Shown here: positions 46,426 to 55,909 of the stretch, one piece after another
How the letters are laid out: every line of letters begins with the position of its first letter
How positions within the stretch are numbered: the stretch's first letter is position 1
Assembly (NCBI RefSeq): GCF_040545335.1
Contig: NZ_JBEPLU010000001.1
Location: forward strand, 248,001-312,000
DNA length: 64,000 nt
Direction of reading: 5' to 3'
From: Phenylobacterium koreense
Lineage (GTDB): Bacteria > Pseudomonadota > Alphaproteobacteria > Caulobacterales > Caulobacteraceae
Made by a program: the position numbers and the translations under genes
The notes under the pieces: model-generated
Database searches by the model: none
What the model was told of the DNA's origin: nothing
What the model saw: only the letters and a program-made list of their open reading frames with translations

Positions 46426-46755
46426 TCAGCCCTCGTTCTTGACCAGTTGCGGGCGGTGCTTGGCCACGATGTCCTCGTGCTCGCCGACCCGATGCGCCCG
46501 CGCCACGTTCAGGCGCAGATAGAGCTGCTCGGCCCCATGCTCGGCCACCGCCTCCGCCCACAGCGGCCGGGCGCTCATCAGGCTCTGGGCCTCGCCGCAA
46601 CCGATGACCTGCAGCGCGCCCTCTTCGCGGCGGACGATCAGGTAGTTTCCGGCCGTCGCCGGCAGTTCGCGATTGGTGTCGTGCAGACGGAAACGATAGA
46701 GCGCGCCGCTGGCGCCCTCGATGTCGAGCAGGTCTTTCAAGCTTGGTCCTCCCAC
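46426..46755 (-). CDS. Hypothetical protein, paralogue of the 46082-46396 product
   Basis: A 109-residue soluble protein of unknown function. Similarity to the 46082 product covers nearly the whole length, with shared GASGAxYRFR near the N-terminus, TAGN in the middle and RLNVxRAxRxxEHxD near the C-terminus. The two copies are diverged, so this is an old duplication or two members of one family. It lies convergently to its paralogue. A motif-based function is not evident. Confidence 0.78.
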   Translation of the reverse strand: MGGPSLKDLLDIEGASGALYRFRLHDTNRELPATAGNYLIVRREEGALQVIGCGEAQSLMSARPLWAEAVAEHGAEQLYLRLNVARAHRVGEHEDIVAKHRPQLVKNEG

Positions 46756-46900
46756 TTTCCCGCCGTGGGCGAGTCACCGGGCAAGAAAATGGCGGGACCT
46801 GGGCGGCGAAGCGGCGAAGCTTGGCCGTAACGGCCTGAACCTCGGCGTGGCCGGGCCCCGACGGCCCCGCACTGACGAATCAGGAGGTGGTTTCCAAGCC

Positions 46901-48721
46901 TCAGCGGAACGCCAACCCCTCGAACTCGCCCGACGCGCGCCAGTCCTCGATGTAGCGGAAATAGGCCGCCGCTCCGGCCGGATAGCCGACATTGAGCCGC
47001 GAGGCCGGCGTCGGCGCCTGGCCTTCGTTGTTGTAGTAGCCGGGCGTGCAGTCGGGCGCGCCGGTCATGCGGCCGTGGCTGGTCAGCAGCAGTTCGACCC
47101 AGGCGTCCTGCGCCTCCTGGGTGACCTCGACCTCCCTGGCCCCCCGGCTCAGCGCATGGCTGACCACCGCCGCGATCGTGCGGCCGCTGTCGGTCAGGTT
47201 ATGCGGCACGTTGGAGATGAGGTTCGCCCCCTGCGCCGGCTGTACGAAGAACGCGTTGGGGAAGCCGTGCACGTGGATCCCGTGCTTGGAGCGGATGCCC
47301 TCGGCCCAGGCCTCGGAAAGGGTCAGCCCATCGCGCCCGACCACCTCGAAGCCTGAGCGCCGCCGATAGCCGGTGCCGACCTCGAAGCCGGAGGCGTAGA
47401 TGATGCAGTCCACCTCGTACTCGACCCCGGCGACCACGAAGCCCTTCTCGATGATCTGCTCCACGCCCTGGCCGTCGGTGTCGATCAGGCGCGTGCTCGG
47501 ATTGTTGAACGCCTGCAGATAGGCGTCGTGGAAGCACGGGCGCTTGCAGAGCTGGCGATACCAGGCCTTCAGGTTCTGCGCCGTCTCGTGGTCGCCGACG
47601 ATGGCGTCCACCCGCGCGCGGATCTCCTCCATCTTTTCGAAGTCGGAATCCTCGAAGGCGGCCAGCATGTTGGCCGGCGTCCGCTGGTCTGCCGGCAGCT
47701 CGGAGATCTTGCTACGGATGCGCCGCGACAGGTCGGTCCAGCCGTCCTGCACCAGATCGACCTCGGCGCTCCCGCCCGCCTGGTTCTCGGTGAAGTTCTC
47801 CAGCCAGCGCTGCTGCCAGCCGGGCGTCGCCACGTCCTTGAACCACTGCGGGTCGATCGGCGCGTTGGCCCGCACGTCCACCGAGGAGGGAGTGCGCTGC
47901 ACCACGTAGAGCCGCTTGCAGGCCCGCGCCAGGTGCGGAACCGCCTGCACCGAGGTCGCCCCGGTGCCGATGATCGCCACCCGCTTGTCCGCCAGCTTCT
48001 CCATCGGCGCGCCCTTGGGGTCCCCGCCCGTATAGCCGTAGTCCCAGCGGCTGGTGTGGAACGAGTGCCCCTTGAAGCTCTCCAGCCCCGGAATCCCCGG
48101 CAGCTTCGGAACGTGCAGCGGCCCGGTCCCCAGGCCGATGAAGCTGGCCGTGAAGCGGTCGCCGCGATTGGTGGTAATCACCCAGCGGGACTGGCCCCCG
48201 TCCCACTCCAGCCCGGTCACCTGGGTGTGGAAGAGCGCGTTCTCATAGAGGCCGAACTGCCGTCCGATCCGCTGGCATTGCTCCAGGATCTCCGGCGCAT
48301 GAGCGTATTTCTCGCTCGGCATGTGGCCGGTCTCTTCCAGCAGCGGCATGTAGATCATCGAGGCTGTGTCGCACTGGGCGCCCGGATAGCGGTTCCAGTA
48401 CCAGGCGCCCCCGAAGTCCCCGCCCTTCTCGATGATGCGCACGTCGGTGACGCCGGCCTCCGCCAGCCGCGCCCCGGTCACCAGCCCGGCGAAGCCGCCG
48501 CCCACGAAGGCGAAGGTCACGTGGTCGGTCTTGGGCTCGCGCTCGACCAGCGGCGTGTAGGGATCGTCGAGATAGTGCGCCAGGCGCCCCTTCACCTCGA
48601 TATACTGCTCGTTGCCGTCCGGCCGCAGGCGTTTGTCGCGCTCGGCCATGTACTTGGCCAGCAAGGCCTTCTTGTCGATGGCGGGTCGTTCGGCGACGGG
48701 GATCCCGGTCTCCAGCGTCAT
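46901..48721 (-). CDS. Flavin-dependent Baeyer-Villiger-type monooxygenase
   Basis: A 606-residue FAD/NADPH monooxygenase. An N-terminal extension precedes the FAD Rossmann motif [15 protein letters not shown]. The Baeyer-Villiger fingerprint FxGxxxHxxxW(P/D) is present as [18 protein letters not shown], and the NADPH Rossmann motif is [18 protein letters not shown]. The extended N-terminus and size match larger type I BVMOs acting on ketones and steroids. The true substrate is not known. ATG 48721 ([13 protein letters not shown]) is preferred to an upstream start at 48766. Confidence 0.93.
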   Translation of the reverse strand: MTLETGIPVAERPAIDKKALLAKYMAERDKRLRPDGNEQYIEVKGRLAHYLDDPYTPLVEREPKTDHVTFAFVGGGFAGLVTGARLAEAGVTDVRIIEKGGDFGGAWYWNRYPGAQCDTASMIYMPLLEETGHMPSEKYAHAPEILEQCQRIGRQFGLYENALFHTQVTGLEWDGGQSRWVITTNRGDRFTASFIGLGTGPLHVPKLPGIPGLESFKGHSFHTSRWDYGYTGGDPKGAPMEKLADKRVAIIGTGATSVQAVPHLARACKRLYVVQRTPSSVDVRANAPIDPQWFKDVATPGWQQRWLENFTENQAGGSAEVDLVQDGWTDLSRRIRSKISELPADQRTPANMLAAFEDSDFEKMEEIRARVDAIVGDHETAQNLKAWYRQLCKRPCFHDAYLQAFNNPSTRLIDTDGQGVEQIIEKGFVVAGVEYEVDCIIYASGFEVGTGYRRRSGFEVVGRDGLTLSEAWAEGIRSKHGIHVHGFPNAFFVQPAQGANLISNVPHNLTDSGRTIAAVVSHALSRGAREVEVTQEAQDAWVELLLTSHGRMTGAPDCTPGYYNNEGQAPTPASRLNVGYPAGAAAYFRYIEDWRASGEFEGLAFR

Positions 48722-48885
48722 GCTCGCACCTGTCAATTCGATCGCCGTCGAGCGGCGGAACAGCAATACGGACTCGCGGTATTTTTCGAACTTAAAGTAC
48801 GGCTTCTGCCACGACTAGACCGAGCGAACGGACGTTTGACATCAGCCCTTGCCAGCGCCCTCGGACGGGCTCAAAGCTTGAGCTG

Positions 48886-49209
48886 ATGATCGCCCGCCTG
48901 CTCGCGATAGTCGCCCTCTTCCTGGGCGTGACGCTTGCGCAAGCCTCGATGGCCGCTGCGCCGGCCGCGATCGCGCACACGGCCGCCCATGTTTCCGCCG
49001 ACGCCATGGACGACATGGCCGACTGCCACGCACCGGCCAAGCAGCCCGCCTGCCAGATCGATTGCGCCCTCTGCCATGCCCTGGCGCCCGCCTTGGCCCC
49101 GGCCGGCTATGTGTCGGTGAGCTATGCGGCCTTCCCGCCGGCCGTGCTTTCGCCTTGGGAAACCCGCGCCATCGAGGTCGAGCCGCCGATCCCCCGCATC
49201 CCTTCGTAG
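48886..49209 (+). CDS. Small exported Cys/His-containing protein
   Basis: A 107-residue protein with a Sec signal (MIARLLAIVALFLGVTLAQASMAAA). The mature part has a cluster of potential metal ligands (MDDMADCHAP, ACQIDCALCHAL, CxxxCxxCH), then a Pro-rich end. This is the sort of composition found in small periplasmic copper-binding or stress proteins, but I do not recognise a named family. The next gene, 53 bases on, encodes another metal-binding-like exported protein, so they may form an operon. Confidence 0.7.
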   Translation: MIARLLAIVALFLGVTLAQASMAAAPAAIAHTAAHVSADAMDDMADCHAPAKQPACQIDCALCHALAPALAPAGYVSVSYAAFPPAVLSPWETRAIEVEPPIPRIPS

Positions 49210-49262
49210 ACTCCTCAGATCACATCATTTTTTCGGCCCTGAGAGGCCAAACGAGGTTTCCT

Positions 49263-49463
49263 ATGAAGACCATCATCAAGTCGCTGGCGATCGCCGCCGC
49301 CCTGTCCATGACCGCGGGCGCCGCCCTGGCCGCCGAGCAATCCATGAAGGACTGCTGCGCCAAGTGCGAGTGCTGCAAGGACATGCACAAGGGCATGCAC
49401 GGCGACATGCAGAAGCCCGACGCCAAGCCGGGCGCCGAGCAAGCGCCGGAACACCAGCACTAA
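49263..49463 (+). CDS. Small exported Cys/Met/His-rich protein
   Basis: A 66-residue protein with a signal peptide (MKTIIKSLAIAAALSMTAG...LAA). The mature chain starts with KDCCAKCECCKDMHKGMHGD, five cysteines and three Met/His pairs in a short span, and ends EHQH. Such a composition strongly suggests soft-metal (copper) binding in the periplasm; the inference rests on composition only. GAGG precedes the ATG. The stop is followed by a strong hairpin. Confidence 0.75.
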   Translation: MKTIIKSLAIAAALSMTAGAALAAEQSMKDCCAKCECCKDMHKGMHGDMQKPDAKPGAEQAPEHQH

Positions 49464-49473
49464 GCTGACGAAG

Positions 49474-49499
49474 CGGACGTGGCCTTCGGGCCGCGTCCG
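49474..49499. terminator. Bidirectional hairpin with TTCG loop
   Basis: CGGACGTGGCC and GGCCGCGTCCG pair (one G-U) around a TTCG tetraloop. It lies 10 bases after the Cys-rich gene stop and 6 bases from the stop of the convergent DUF2200 gene. There is no clear T tract; the position suggests a shared terminator. Confidence 0.7.
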
Positions 49500-49505
49500 T
49501 GACGT

Positions 49506-49856
49506 CTATCGCCGCAGGATCTTCTCCATCGCCTTCCCCTTGGCGAGTTCGTCCACCAGTTTGTCGAGGTAGCGGATTTCCCGCATGGTGGGCTCCTCGA
49601 TGTCCTCGACCCGGACACCGCAGATCACGCCCTTGATCAAGGACCGCGACGGATTCATCGCCGGCGCCTGGTCGAAGAAGTCCTCGAAACTGGTCTTGGC
49701 CGCCAACTGCCCGTCCAGGGCCTTCTGGTCATAGCCCGTCAGCCACGAGATGATCTCGTCGACCTCGGCCTTGCTGCGCCCCTTCCTCTCGGCCTTGGCG
49801 ACATAGGCCGGATAGACGCTCGCGACGCTGACTGAATAGATCCGATGCTTGGTCAT
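49506..49856 (-). CDS. DUF2200 domain-containing protein
   Basis: A 116-residue protein matching DUF2200 over its full length ([20 protein letters not shown], then [17 protein letters not shown] and [20 protein letters not shown]). The function is unknown; homologues are small cytoplasmic proteins. I choose ATG 49856 (MTKHRIYS), which gives the family's normal length, over a longer Arg-rich frame to 49994. It begins 43 bases after the GST gene stop, so the two may be cotranscribed. Confidence 0.9.
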   Translation of the reverse strand: MTKHRIYSVSVASVYPAYVAKAERKGRSKAEVDEIISWLTGYDQKALDGQLAAKTSFEDFFDQAPAMNPSRSLIKGVICGVRVEDIEEPTMREIRYLDKLVDELAKGKAMEKILRR

Positions 49857-49899
49857 GCCTCCTCCTCCTCGCCCGCGCCTCCGAGCCGCCTGGCGAGTA

Positions 49900-50550
49900 T
49901 CACCCGCCCGACGCCGCGGTGAACACCGCCAATTGCGCCGCGAACGCCCGCCGGTAGGCCGGCCGCGCCTCGCCCCGGGCGATAAAGGCCGCAAGGTTCG
50001 GATATTCCTCCAGCAGACCCGATGTCTCCAGCCGGCGCAGCACCGTCACCATCAGCAGGTCGCCGGCGCTGAACCCGCCATCCAGCCACTCGGCCTCGCC
50101 GAGCCGGCGCGAAAGCTGGCCCAGCCGCCCCCGCACCCGGCCATCGAGGATCGGCAGCCGCTCAGCGTACCAGGCCTTGTCGCGCTCAGCGTAACCGGCC
50201 ATCTCGCGATCGACGATCGGCGGCTCCACCGTGCTGAGCGCGGCGAACATCCACATGATCGCCCGCGCCCGGGCGTCCGCATCGACCGGCAGCAGGCCGG
50301 CATGGCGCTCGGCGATATGCAGGACGATGGCCCCGGACTCGAAGAGGGCCAGATCTCCCTCCTCGTAGGTCGGAATCTGGCCGAAGGGATGTAACGCCAG
50401 ATGCACCGCCTGCTTCATCTCCTCGAACGAGACCAGCCGGACCTCATAGGGCTGGCCGACCTCCTCCAGCGCCCAGCGGACCCGCATATCCCGCGCCAGC
50501 CCCCTGCCCCGGTCGGGCGAGCTCTCGAAGGCGGTGATGGTGGGTGTCAT
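49900..50550 (-). CDS. Glutathione S-transferase family protein
   Basis: A 216-residue GST. The N-terminal thioredoxin-like domain contains [20 protein letters not shown] and the cis-Pro segment [21 protein letters not shown] helical C-terminal domain carries [20 protein letters not shown]. Glutathione conjugation or reduction of an unknown substrate is expected. AAGGAG is nine bases before the ATG at 50550. Confidence 0.92.
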   Translation of the reverse strand: MTPTITAFESSPDRGRGLARDMRVRWALEEVGQPYEVRLVSFEEMKQAVHLALHPFGQIPTYEEGDLALFESGAIVLHIAERHAGLLPVDADARARAIMWMFAALSTVEPPIVDREMAGYAERDKAWYAERLPILDGRVRGRLGQLSRRLGEAEWLDGGFSAGDLLMVTVLRRLETSGLLEEYPNLAAFIARGEARPAYRRAFAAQLAVFTAASGG

Positions 50551-51208
50551 GATGCTGGTCTCCTTCTCGGCTCTCCCAAGGACGAACGCCCGGCGCGCGG
50601 CCCGACACGCTCACTGGAGGATCTTTCGCGCCCGCTCCCGCCTTGGCGCCCCTGAGCGCGGGCGATTAGATCGGCGCCATGCCGCCCATCCCTGACGCCC
50701 TTGAACTGATCGACCGCGTCGTGGAAATGCGTCAGGCCGACCCCGAGCTCCTTGGCCGCTTGCTTGGAGGCCAGCCCAGGCCCGCCCCGGACCAGCCGAA
50801 CCCCGGCTGGACTGTCGCTCCCACGGCGGCCGAAGCTTCGCCTATTAACGGCTGCAGAGAAGCGGAGGCGCCTCAAGGCAACGCTAAAACGTTATGCGGA
50901 GCCGCCCCACGTAAAGCGCGCTAAATCGCTGGTTCACCGCTCATACAAAGGGCGGGGCAGCTCAGGGCTGCATCACATCACGCTCGTAGCTTCAATCCTG
51001 AAGACCTTCGCGATTTGCGCGTGACCTGGCGGATGATTGAGAGCGGCCTACTGGCCTTTACCCCCGACTACGAGATCAAGTCCTATTGAAGAGAGTTGCT
51101 AAGCCGCCACCGTCGGCGCGACTTGGCGATCCATCCCCTTCCTCCAAACGGAACCAATCCACCCCGCCCGCCATATCACCCTGGGGACCGCCCAATGGAG
51201 TAAGCGGC
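50551..51208. other. Intergenic region with degenerate coding remnants
   Basis: Between the GST and sorbosone dehydrogenase genes I see no complete gene. A minus-strand frame at 50547-50876 has a helix-turn-helix-like stretch (SKQAAKELGVGLTHFHDAVD) with good GC3. A plus-strand frame ending at 51090 reads NPEDLRDLRVTWRMIESGLL then FTPDYEIKSY before a stop, without a credible start. GC is lower at 50880-51010 than nearby. This looks like decayed or partly transferred sequence; I cannot name the source. Confidence 0.4.
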
Positions 51209-52546
51209 ATGACGCCTCGTCTCCTCCCCCTCCTGGCGGCCACATCGCTGGCCGCCTGCGCCCAGGGCTCGCCCGACCCCTTCGCCGGCTTCGGCCATCA
51301 GCCGACCCTGCCCGCGCCGCAGACCAGCATCATCCCCACCCTCAACGCACGCCAGGCGGTCGGCTGGCCGGCGGGCGTGCAGCCGCAGGCGCCGGCCGGG
51401 TTCACCGTCACCCGCTTCGCCGGCGACCTCGCCCATCCGCGCTGGCTGCTGGTCCTGCCCAATGGCGACGTGCTGGTCTCCGAGGCCTCCTCCGAGGCCA
51501 AGCCCGCCAAGACCATCGCCGACTGGTTCGCCAACCGCCAGGAGGCCAAGGCCGGCGCGGCCATGCCCAGCCCCAACCGGATCATGCTGCTGCGCGACGC
51601 CGACGGCGACGGGATGGCCGAGACCCGCACGGTCTTCGCCCAAGGCCTCAAGCGCCCGTTCGGCATGGCCCTGACCGGCGGCCAGCTCTATGTCGCCAAT
51701 GACGACGGCGTCGTGGCCTTCGACTATGCGGATGGCCAGACCTCGGTCACAGGCCCAGGTCGTCGGGTTTTCGACCTGCCGGGCGACCCGATCAACCACC
51801 ACTGGACCAAGACCGTCGTCGCCGATCCCACCGGCGCGCGGCTCTACGCCACCGTCGGCTCCAATTCCAATGTCGGCGAGAACGGCATGGAGGCCGAGGC
51901 GGGCCGCGCCGCCGTCGTCCAGTTCCCCCTGCCCAATGGCCCGGCCCGCATCTACGCCTCGGGCCTGCGCAATCCCGTGGGCCTGGCCTTCGAGCCCCGG
52001 ACCGGCGTGCTCTGGACTGCGGTGAACGAGCGCGACATGCTCGGCGACGACCTCGTCCCCGACTACATGACCGGCCTGCGGGAAGGCGCCTTCTACGGCT
52101 GGCCCTACAGCTATTTCGGCCAGAACGTGGATGAGCGGGTCAAGCCGCCCAGGCCAGACCTCGTCGCCACGGCCATCGCGCCCGACTATGCGTTGGGCGC
52201 CCACACGGCCTCGCTGGGCCTCGCCTTCTACACCGCGGAGCTCTTCCCGGCCCACTATCGCGGCGGCGCCTTCGTCGGCCAGCACGGCTCCTGGAACCGC
52301 CGCCCGCCCGCCGGCTACCGCGTGGTCTTCGTCCCCTTCGAAAACGGGCGGCCCACCGGACCGCCCGAGGTCTTCCTCACCGGGTTCCTCAACGCGCGGG
52401 ACGAGGCCCAGGGCCGGCCTGTCGGCGTCGCCGTCGACAAGGCCGGCGCCCTGCTCGTCGCCGACGACGTGGGCAAGGCGATCTGGAGGGTGACGCCCAG
52501 CAGCGGAGCTACTGGAGCTTCCCCCTCTACCGGAACTTCCAGGTAA
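51209..52546 (+). CDS. PQQ-dependent sugar dehydrogenase-like (sorbosone dehydrogenase family) lipoprotein
   Basis: A 445-residue beta-propeller protein. The N-terminus is a lipoprotein signal (MTPRLLPLLAATSLAACAQG, Cys lipobox), followed by VTRFAGDLAHPRWLLVLPNG. Repeats include RIMLLRDADGDGMAETRTVF, RIYASGLRNPVGLAFEPRTG and FVGQHGSWNRRPPAGYRVVF. These match L-sorbosone dehydrogenase/soluble glucose dehydrogenase relatives that use PQQ. GGAG lies eight bases before ATG 51209. The 3' end overlaps the convergent TonB receptor gene by 20 bases. Confidence 0.92.
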   Translation: MTPRLLPLLAATSLAACAQGSPDPFAGFGHQPTLPAPQTSIIPTLNARQAVGWPAGVQPQAPAGFTVTRFAGDLAHPRWLLVLPNGDVLVSEASSEAKPAKTIADWFANRQEAKAGAAMPSPNRIMLLRDADGDGMAETRTVFAQGLKRPFGMALTGGQLYVANDDGVVAFDYADGQTSVTGPGRRVFDLPGDPINHHWTKTVVADPTGARLYATVGSNSNVGENGMEAEAGRAAVVQFPLPNGPARIYASGLRNPVGLAFEPRTGVLWTAVNERDMLGDDLVPDYMTGLREGAFYGWPYSYFGQNVDERVKPPRPDLVATAIAPDYALGAHTASLGLAFYTAELFPAHYRGGAFVGQHGSWNRRPPAGYRVVFVPFENGRPTGPPEVFLTGFLNARDEAQGRPVGVAVDKAGALLVADDVGKAIWRVTPSSGATGASPSTGTSR

Positions 52547-55067
52547 GCCCGACGCCCCACATCCGCGGCGGGCCGGCCACGAAGGTCGGCATGCCCAGGC
52601 TATCGCCGGTGTTGCCGGCGTCGATCAGGTACTCTTCGTCTGTGATGTTGTTGACGAAGGCCTCCAGGGTGAGCGGCCTGCTCGCCGCCGTCCACGACAC
52701 CCGCAGGTTGGCCAGGCCGTAGGCGTCCTGCAGTTCGTCCTGGATATTGTCGGCCACCAGCGCCCGCGGCGGCTGCTGGAACATCGCCCGGTCGTTGTCG
52801 TCGCTGAAGAACACCTTGCTCTGCCAGGTGTAGGTCGGCCGCACCGAGACCTCGCCGCCCAGCGCCGCAAAGCGCCAGTCGGCCCCCAGCGACAGCGAAT
52901 GATCCGGCGACAGGCGGAAGCGGTTGCCGTCATAGGCCCCGTCCTTGAACCGCGCGTGGCTGTAGGCGTAGGTCGCGAAGAGATCGAGCCCCGAGACCAC
53001 CGCCAGCTCCGCCTGCGCCTCGACGCCGTAGGCCTCGGCCTTGCCCGCGTTGGTGACGACGAACAGCGTGCCCTGCTGCTCGACGGTCTGGAAGTTGTCG
53101 TAGTCGTAGAAATAGGCCGCCGTATCGAGCCGCAGGCGACGGTCCCACAGGGCCGCCTTGGCGCCGACCTCATAGCTGTCGACGGTCTCGGCCTCGATCT
53201 CGGCGAAGCGGGCCGGGTCATAGGGATTGGCCGGCGCGCTGGCCGCCAGCACCTCGGGCAGCCGTCCGCGGGCGTAGGAGGCGTAGAGGTTGGCGTCGTC
53301 GCTCAGCTTGTAGCGGCCGACCAGGCGCCAGGTGAAGCCGGAGTTGTCCGCCTCCCGCTCCGTCGGCGTCCCCAGCGCCGAGGTCGGCTGGAAGGTCAGG
53401 CCGAACATCGGCAGGGTCGGGATGGCCTGGACCATCGGGCTCTGCAGCCCGGCCATGATGGCGTTGGCCTGGGCCAGGCCCTGCGGCGATCCGCCGGCCG
53501 CCAGGCCCGAGGCGCCGATCACTCCGCCCAGCACGCTACGGCCGCCGACCGTCCGCGAGCCGAAGCCGGTGGTCTTGTCGTCGCGGGTGTAGCGCAGGCC
53601 CGCCGACACCTCGAAACGGTCGGTCACGTCGAAGGAGACGTCGCCGAACAGGTCGAAGGAGTCGAGCTCGCTGGTGTTGACCGCCTCCTCCACATGGTTG
53701 GCGCGCAGGTTGGCCGCGATCGCCTGGCCCTGGGCCGGGGTCAGCAGCAGCCGCCCGCCGCTGGCCTGGGCCGCGACGCCCTGCACCAGTTGGCCGATGA
53801 ACCGCGGATCGGCGAACAGGGCTTCCGGCGCCGGCGTCGTAGCCGGCAGGCCCAGGGCCGGACCGCCGTTCAGCACGCCGGCCAGTTGCGCGATCGCCAT
53901 CCGCTCGTCGAACTGCAGCGGCAGGCGCTGGCGGTCCTCGGCATGGAAGTAGCCCGCGCCGACGAAGCCGCGCACCCGGCCGCCGGCGTCGTAGTTCAGC
54001 CGCAGCTCCTGGCTCCACTGCTCTCCGACCGCGTCGTTCAGGCCGGTCAGCAGGTTCAGCGAGATCCCGTCCGGATCGAAGGTCTCCTCGCTGTCGAAGC
54101 GGCGCACGGCGCTGATCGACGACAGGCTGAGGGCGTCGTTGATCTCGTAGTCCACCAGGGCGGTGACGCCCCAGACCGTGCGTTCCAGGCCAAGCTCCCG
54201 GCCGCCCTCGAAGTTGTTCGGCGCGCGCAGGGCCGCCGGCTCGCTGGCGCCACGGCCCGCCAGCACCTTGCCCGTCGCCGGGTCGGTCGGCGAATAGCCG
54301 CCAGACTTGAACGCGGTCCCCGCGGGCTCGTCGCGCTGGTAATTGACGATGAAGTCGGAGCTCAGCCGCTCGTTCGGCTCGAAGTGCGCCGAGATCCGGC
54401 CGGCCCAGCTATCCACCGACTGGAAGTCGTCGCCGCCCAGGGCGTTCCCCACATAGCCGTCGCGCTGGCGCATCCGCCCCGAAAATCGCAGCGCGAAGGC
54501 TTCGCTCAGCGGAATGTTCACCGCCCCTTCCGCCAGGGCGTAGGAATAGTCCCCGCCCTCGGCGCGCAGATAGCCGTCGAAGCCGCTGGGATCGGCCTTC
54601 CTCTGGATGATGTTGACGCCGCCGATCAGGGCGCCCCGGCCGAACAGGGTCGATTGCGGCCCCTTGGCCACCTCGATCCGCTCCAGGTCGAACAGCTCGA
54701 CATAGGAGCCCTGGGCCTTGGAGATCGAAACCCCGTCCTGGAACACCGAGACGCGGGCCTCGGAATAGGCGCTGGTCTCGTCCGAGGTGATGCCGCGCAC
54801 CACGAAACCCGGATTGTTCGGCGACTGCTCCTGCACCTCGAAGCCCGGCGTGAACAGCGCCACGTCGGCGAAATCCTGCACGCCCAGCTCTTCCAGCCGC
54901 TCGGCGGAATAGGCGGTCAGCGACATCGGCACGTCCAGCGCCGCCTGCTCGCGCTTCTGGGCGGTGACGACGATCTCCTGAACGGTGGCGTCCTGGGCGA
55001 GCGCCGCCCCGCCCGTGAGCGCGAACGCGCTCGCCGCGGCCAGCAGCCGCGTGGTCAACCTAAGCAT
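52527..55067 (-). CDS. TonB-dependent receptor
   Basis: An 846-residue outer-membrane receptor with a signal peptide (MLRLTTRLLAAASAFALTGG...AQ). A TonB-box-like IVVTAQKREQAALDVPMSL opens the plug domain (LGVQDFADVALFTPGF, VVRGITSD). A beta-barrel follows, ending with an aromatic residue (LTWKFR). It imports a large substrate such as a siderophore, vitamin or oligosaccharide with energy from TonB; the substrate is not evident. GLxDLFATYAYSHARFKDG near the C-terminus is typical of Caulobacterales receptors. The gene ends within the convergent sorbosone dehydrogenase gene. Confidence 0.95.
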   Translation of the reverse strand: MLRLTTRLLAAASAFALTGGAALAQDATVQEIVVTAQKREQAALDVPMSLTAYSAERLEELGVQDFADVALFTPGFEVQEQSPNNPGFVVRGITSDETSAYSEARVSVFQDGVSISKAQGSYVELFDLERIEVAKGPQSTLFGRGALIGGVNIIQRKADPSGFDGYLRAEGGDYSYALAEGAVNIPLSEAFALRFSGRMRQRDGYVGNALGGDDFQSVDSWAGRISAHFEPNERLSSDFIVNYQRDEPAGTAFKSGGYSPTDPATGKVLAGRGASEPAALRAPNNFEGGRELGLERTVWGVTALVDYEINDALSLSSISAVRRFDSEETFDPDGISLNLLTGLNDAVGEQWSQELRLNYDAGGRVRGFVGAGYFHAEDRQRLPLQFDERMAIAQLAGVLNGGPALGLPATTPAPEALFADPRFIGQLVQGVAAQASGGRLLLTPAQGQAIAANLRANHVEEAVNTSELDSFDLFGDVSFDVTDRFEVSAGLRYTRDDKTTGFGSRTVGGRSVLGGVIGASGLAAGGSPQGLAQANAIMAGLQSPMVQAIPTLPMFGLTFQPTSALGTPTEREADNSGFTWRLVGRYKLSDDANLYASYARGRLPEVLAASAPANPYDPARFAEIEAETVDSYEVGAKAALWDRRLRLDTAAYFYDYDNFQTVEQQGTLFVVTNAGKAEAYGVEAQAELAVVSGLDLFATYAYSHARFKDGAYDGNRFRLSPDHSLSLGADWRFAALGGEVSVRPTYTWQSKVFFSDDNDRAMFQQPPRALVADNIQDELQDAYGLANLRVSWTAASRPLTLEAFVNNITDEEYLIDAGNTGDSLGMPTFVAGPPRMWGVGLTWKFR

Positions 55068-55202
55068 GACTATCCCCTCGGCGCCCGGGAGCGGCGCACT
55101 AGCTTCGCCGTTAGCGAGCGTCGATGACGGAGTTATGAATCCGCTCGCGGTTGATGACTGGGAGCCGTCAGCGAAGGGGGACCCCGGCGACGGAGTTGCG
55201 CC

Positions 55203-55895
55203 TCAAACCCGCCCGGTCACCGGCAGCAGCGCCCCAGTCACCGCCCGCGCTTCTTCCGAGGCCAGGAACAGCATCACCGCCGCCAGGTCCGCCGGCGCCA
55301 CCCAGCTCGAGAAGTCGGCGTTCGGCATGTCGGCCCGGTTGGTCGGGGTGTCGATGATCGAGGGCAGCACCGCATTGACGGTCACCCCGTCGGCCTTCAG
55401 CTCTTCGGCCAGCGCTTCGGTCAGCTTGTGGACCCCGGCCTTGGAGGCCGCATAGGCGCCCATGCCCATCGAGGCCTTCACCGCCCCGTTCGCCCCCACA
55501 TTGACGATCCGCCCCGCGACGCTGCGCTTGAGGTGCGGAATGGCCGCGCGGCTGGCGTTGGTCGCGGTCAGCACGTTCATCTTGAAGAGCGTGTGCCAGG
55601 TCTCCCAGGACCCCTGCTCCAGGGTCTCCCAGCGGAACCCGCCGGCCACGTTGATCAGGGCGTCGAGCCCGCCGAAACGGTCGGCCGCCGCATCGACCGC
55701 GGCGCTCGCGGCGAGCGCGTCCGTCAGGTCGACCCCGCCCTGGAAGAAGGCCTTGTCGCCCAGTTCATAGGCGACCTCGGCGTGCGGGGCGTAGTCGATC
55801 AGCGCGACCCTCGCCCCGCCCGCGGCGGCGGCTCTCGCCACCGCCGATCCCAGTATCCCGGCCGCACCAGTGATGGCGATGATGCGTCCGGTCAT
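55203..55895 (-). CDS. SDR family NAD(P)-dependent oxidoreductase
   Basis: A 230-residue short-chain dehydrogenase. It has the cofactor motif AITGAAGILGSAVARAAA, a conserved ALINVAGGFRWE segment, the catalytic YAASKAGVHKL pair (YxxxK) and VNVGANGAV before it. It starts 14 bases after the thiolase stop and so is probably cotranscribed as the second gene of that unit. The substrate may be a 3-hydroxyacyl-CoA or a related hydroxy compound, suggested only by the neighbour. Confidence 0.92.
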   Translation of the reverse strand: MTGRIIAITGAAGILGSAVARAAAAGGARVALIDYAPHAEVAYELGDKAFFQGGVDLTDALAASAAVDAAADRFGGLDALINVAGGFRWETLEQGSWETWHTLFKMNVLTATNASRAAIPHLKRSVAGRIVNVGANGAVKASMGMGAYAASKAGVHKLTEALAEELKADGVTVNAVLPSIIDTPTNRADMPNADFSSWVAPADLAAVMLFLASEEARAVTGALLPVTGRV

Positions 55896-55909
55896 GGGAA
55901 TCCTTTACT

